Source: Chloroflexota bacterium (GTDB taxonomy: Bacteria; Chloroflexota; Ktedonobacteria; Ktedonobacterales; Ktedonobacteraceae). Taken from it: DNA of 5,162 nucleotides. The stretch is from positions 1 to 5,162 of the forward strand of contig CADDZH010000181.1 in assembly GCA_902812455.1 (NCBI GenBank). The letters are read 5' to 3'. The translations under genes were made by a program, and so were the position numbers. Each line of letters begins with the position of its first letter. Positions within the stretch are counted from its first letter, which is position 1. This document shows, one piece after another, positions 3,230 through 5,162 of this stretch. The notes beneath the pieces were generated by a model. It made no database searches and was not told the origin of the DNA. It saw nothing but the letters and a program-made list of their open reading frames with translations.

Positions 3230-5162
3230 ATGGCAGAGCAACAGGGTCAAGCTTCCGGCGTCCAGACTGCCGTCGAGAACGGTTCGCAGCAATGGACACA
3301 ACTAGAGGGCATTCGCCAGAAGGTGTTCATGGATAGGTACTCGCTGAAAGATGCATCCGGCCAGCCGCTGGAGTTCTATCCAGAGCAGCTCTGGGCGCGT
3401 GTTGCACGTGGTATCGCCGCCGTCGAACCAACAGAAGAAAAGCGAGCTTACTGGGAGCAGCGTTTTTACGAGGCGCTGACCGGTTTCCAGTTTGTGCCCG
3501 GCGGCCGCATCCTGGCAGGCGCCGGCTCTGGCCACCAGGTGACATTCTACAACTGTATGCCGCCTGACCAGGAAGTGCTTACAGCCGATGGTTATCGACC
3601 AATTTCAGAAATTAAGATCGGCGATCAGGTGGTGACACATCGCAATCGCCTGCGTCCAGTCTTGCATAAGTTTGAGCGTGAGACCGAGGAAGCGCTCTAC
3701 ATCATCCGGCCTAAGAAAGTGGGCTATGATGATTTGCGCGTGACAGGCGACCATAAAGTCTACGTTATCCGTTCAGAATGGGTTAACACGCATAAGTCGC
3801 GTGATGGCCTGCGTCTCCAGCATGAGCCAGATTGGATTCCCGCCAGAGAAATTAAACCTGGTGATTACGTTGCTGTTGCACACAATGGTGAGGAATCTTC
3901 TACTGACATAATCTACCTCCAAGATTACATTTCAGGATATACAACGAAAGATGGCAAGCTCTTCAAAGAAACAACGCGCGGCGATCATGGCTATGTATCA
4001 GACTGGGGAACGCACTACAAAATTCACGATCGCCTGGTTCTTGATGGAGAATTGTGTTACCTATTTGGACGCTGGCTTGGTGATGGTTGTGTAACCCATC
4101 GTACTGGCACAGATATTCCATCTGGGATCAAAATCGTTTTTTCTCTGGATGAACAGAATGAAGCCGTAGAGGTTGCTCGCATTATCGAGGCCAAGTTCGG
4201 TATCGAAGCATCCATCAAGCTGAGCAGTACAGAACGCTGGCATGATCTATGGGTGAATTCTATGCCCATTGGAGAGTTCTTTAAGGCCTTTTTCGGTGCT
4301 TACAGCTATGCTAAGCGCATTCCTGACGAACTGATGCACTTACCTACTGAACTCACGTTGGAATTGTTGCGTGGTTTGTTCAGCGCCGATGGTTATGTAT
4401 CTGATAACAAACTCGGTATTGTATTATCGAATCGAACACTTAGTATCCAGATTCACCAGCTTCTCCTGCGACTGGGGTATCTCTTCTCGATTCGAGAAAA
4501 TACACACCGCTTAGGGCGTCTACCGGCCTACCGTGTTCAAGCTACTGCCAATGAGTGCGCACCGCTCTTTGAACACTTTTTCGGCGTTCAAGCTCCTGAG
4601 CACGATATCGATTTGAAATACTACTTTGAGTATGATGGCCTTAAGTGGGTGCGGGTCGATGAAATTGCTGTTGAAGATTACTCTGGCATCGTGCTGGATA
4701 TCGAGGTTGAGGAGGATCATTCTTTCGTATCAGCGGGTATTGTTGCCTCGAATTGTTACGTCATCCCTAGCCCTGAGGACAGCCGCCAGGGGATTCTTGA
4801 CAACCTGAAAATCATGACAGAGATCATGGCTCGCGGCGGCGGCGTCGGCATCAACCTCTCAACGCTGCGCCCACGTGGCTCCTACATAAAGACGGTGAAC
4901 GGGACGGCTTCCGGCCCCTGCTCGTGGGCGCAACTCTATTCAGTAGCTACGGGCGACGTGATCCAGCAGGGCGGCTGCTTTGGCCCCGATGAGCGGATTG
5001 CCACCGATCACGGCTTGATACGTGCAAAAGAGCTGGCAGATCGCCTGGAAGCAGGCGAGTATATACAGGCCAAAACTCACAGAGGTACTCGTCCATTCAC
5101 CTCCGTGTTCCGCAACGGCATTAAAGAACTCTATGAGGTAAAAACTCATCGTGGCTACCGCG
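3230..5162 (+). CDS. nrdJ: Class II (adenosylcobalamin-dependent) ribonucleotide reductase, intein-bearing, 3' partial
   Basis: This reduces ribonucleotides to deoxyribonucleotides using a B12-generated thiyl radical, without needing oxygen. The frame stays open for 644 codons to the window edge. Residues 1-108 are the N-terminal reductase portion, ending FVPGGRILAG (88-97) and VTFYN (104-108). Residues 109-508 are an intein. Reductase sequence resumes at 509 with CYVIPSPEDSRQGI, GGGVGINLSTLRPRG (536-550) and ends at QQGG (579-582). A second intein starts at 583. Joined across intein 1, the reductase reads VTFYN-CYVIP, the normal class II sequence, and C509 aligns with the redox-active cysteine equivalent to C225 of E. 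coli NrdA. The N-terminal stretch is too short for an ATP-cone, so overall dATP inhibition of the usual kind is not expected. The radical-site cysteine, the C-terminal cysteine pair and the stop lie beyond the window. Paired NrdR boxes stand upstream. Confidence 0.93.
   Translation, partial: MAEQQGQASGVQTAVENGSQQWTQLEGIRQKVFMDRYSLKDASGQPLEFYPEQLWARVARGIAAVEPTEEKRAYWEQRFYEALTGFQFVPGGRILAGAGSGHQVTFYNCMPPDQEVLTADGYRPISEIKIGDQVVTHRNRLRPVLHKFERETEEALYIIRPKKVGYDDLRVTGDHKVYVIRSEWVNTHKSRDGLRLQHEPDWIPAREIKPGDYVAVAHNGEESSTDIIYLQDYISGYTTKDGKLFKETTRGDHGYVSDWGTHYKIHDRLVLDGELCYLFGRWLGDGCVTHRTGTDIPSGIKIVFSLDEQNEAVEVARIIEAKFGIEASIKLSSTERWHDLWVNSMPIGEFFKAFFGAYSYAKRIPDELMHLPTELTLELLRGLFSADGYVSDNKLGIVLSNRTLSIQIHQLLLRLGYLFSIRENTHRLGRLPAYRVQATANECAPLFEHFFGVQAPEHDIDLKYYFEYDGLKWVRVDEIAVEDYSGIVLDIEVEEDHSFVSAGIVASNCYVIPSPEDSRQGILDNLKIMTEIMARGGGVGINLSTLRPRGSYIKTVNGTASGPCSWAQLYSVATGDVIQQGGCFGPDERIATDHGLIRAKELADRLEAGEYIQAKTHRGTRPFTSVFRNGIKELYEVKTHRGYR
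3554..4753 (+). mobile_element. Intein 1 of NrdJ, 400 residues, with LAGLIDADG homing endonuclease
   Basis: A complete self-splicing protein insert. It starts at C109 with block A (CMPPDQEVLTADG) and IGDQVV. Block B follows as VTGDHKVYV, with T172 and H175 forming the T-x-x-H motif. Two LAGLIDADG helices come next: LCYLFGRWLGDG (275-286, acidic residue D285) and LLRGLFSADG (379-388, acidic residue D387), so the homing endonuclease looks intact. Block F is VLDIEVEEDHSFV (488-500, H497), and the end is AGIVASN (502-508) followed by the +1 cysteine C509 of the reductase. The residue before the terminal Asn is Ser507, not the usual His. Sampled 60-base stretches inside run at about 37-50% GC with one at 58%, against 58-65% in the C-extein that follows, consistent with horizontal arrival. 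The insertion point precisely precedes the redox cysteine of the host enzyme. Confidence 0.95.
4052..4390 (+). other. LAGLIDADG (DOD) homing endonuclease core inside intein 1
   Basis: The two dodecapeptide helices are about 100 residues apart, normal for a single-chain LAGLIDADG nuclease. Their metal-binding aspartates (D285 in WLGDG, D387 in FSADG) are both present, and the frame between them is unbroken. The enzyme would be expected to cut intein-free nrdJ alleles at the FYN/CYV site and drive copying of the intein; activity is inferred only. Confidence 0.85.
4976..5162 (+). mobile_element. Intein 2 of NrdJ, N-terminal 62 residues only
   Basis: Reductase sequence stops after QQGG, where intein-free relatives continue with SRRGA. 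Instead the frame reads CFGPDERIATDHG, an intein block A with Cys1, followed by IRAKEL and EAGEYIQA, then VFRNGIKELYEVKTHRG, which looks like the stretch between blocks A and B. It is only loosely similar to intein 1, so it is not a recent duplicate. KTHRG occurs twice (intein residues 33-37 and 56-60). The site corresponds to loop 2, which carries the substrate-specificity signal in ribonucleotide reductases. The remaining splicing blocks and any nuclease lie outside the window, so its size and completeness are unknown. The +1 residue is predicted to be Ser from the family sequence. Confidence 0.9.

Noticed and set aside
3302..3535. Minus-strand frames opposite the NrdJ N-terminus
   Set aside because: They are antisense to the clearly coding reductase frame and resemble no known family.
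4520..4720. Minus-strand frame opposite the end of intein 1
   Set aside because: Antisense to conserved intein sequence leading into block F; no independent support.
3554..4753. Reading the block as a frameshifted or chimeric nrdJ instead of an intein
   Set aside because: The frame is unbroken, splice blocks A, B, F and G and both LAGLIDADG helices are present, and the reductase rejoins exactly at its conserved Cys.

Overview
The window holds four protein genes. GC content is moderate. The gene set (a membrane-anchored cupredoxin-like protein, an M50 site-2 protease, a full-length CinA, and a B12-dependent class II ribonucleotide reductase carrying inteins) would suit a free-living bacterium of the Chloroflexota, perhaps Ktedonobacteria. 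That placement is an inference from the look of the proteins; there is no marker gene here to settle it.

Layout. 3-425 (+): small membrane-anchored cupredoxin-fold protein. 468-1487 (-): M50 zinc metalloprotease, convergent with the first gene. 1488-1766: 279 bases without a credible gene, holding two hairpins; the one next to cinA is made of overlapping CCGATTYATCG modules and looks like an intergenic palindromic repeat. 1767-3008 (-): cinA. 3009-3229: divergent control region between cinA and nrdJ, with two tandem NrdR-type boxes, a good sigma-70 promoter for nrdJ and a strong Shine-Dalgarno. 3230 to the window end (+): nrdJ, an uninterrupted reading frame that runs off the right edge.

The most interesting part is nrdJ. 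Its reading frame carries a complete 400-residue LAGLIDADG intein (3554-4753), placed so that the first redox cysteine of the reductase active site serves as the +1 splicing nucleophile. After 74 residues of normal reductase sequence, a second intein starts at 4976, at the position of the substrate-specificity loop (loop 2), and continues beyond the window. Before splicing, the enzyme is interrupted at its redox centre and at its allosteric loop. Intein 1 ends in Ser-Asn rather than the usual His-Asn, and many stretches of it are visibly more AT-rich than the flanking reductase.

How the genes fit together. nrdJ makes deoxyribonucleotides and is probably repressed through NrdR when dNTP pools are high. 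CinA (ADP-ribose/NMN salvage family) is transcribed divergently, and its promoter region overlaps or abuts the NrdR boxes. The protease and the cupredoxin-like protein show no evident functional link to the other two.
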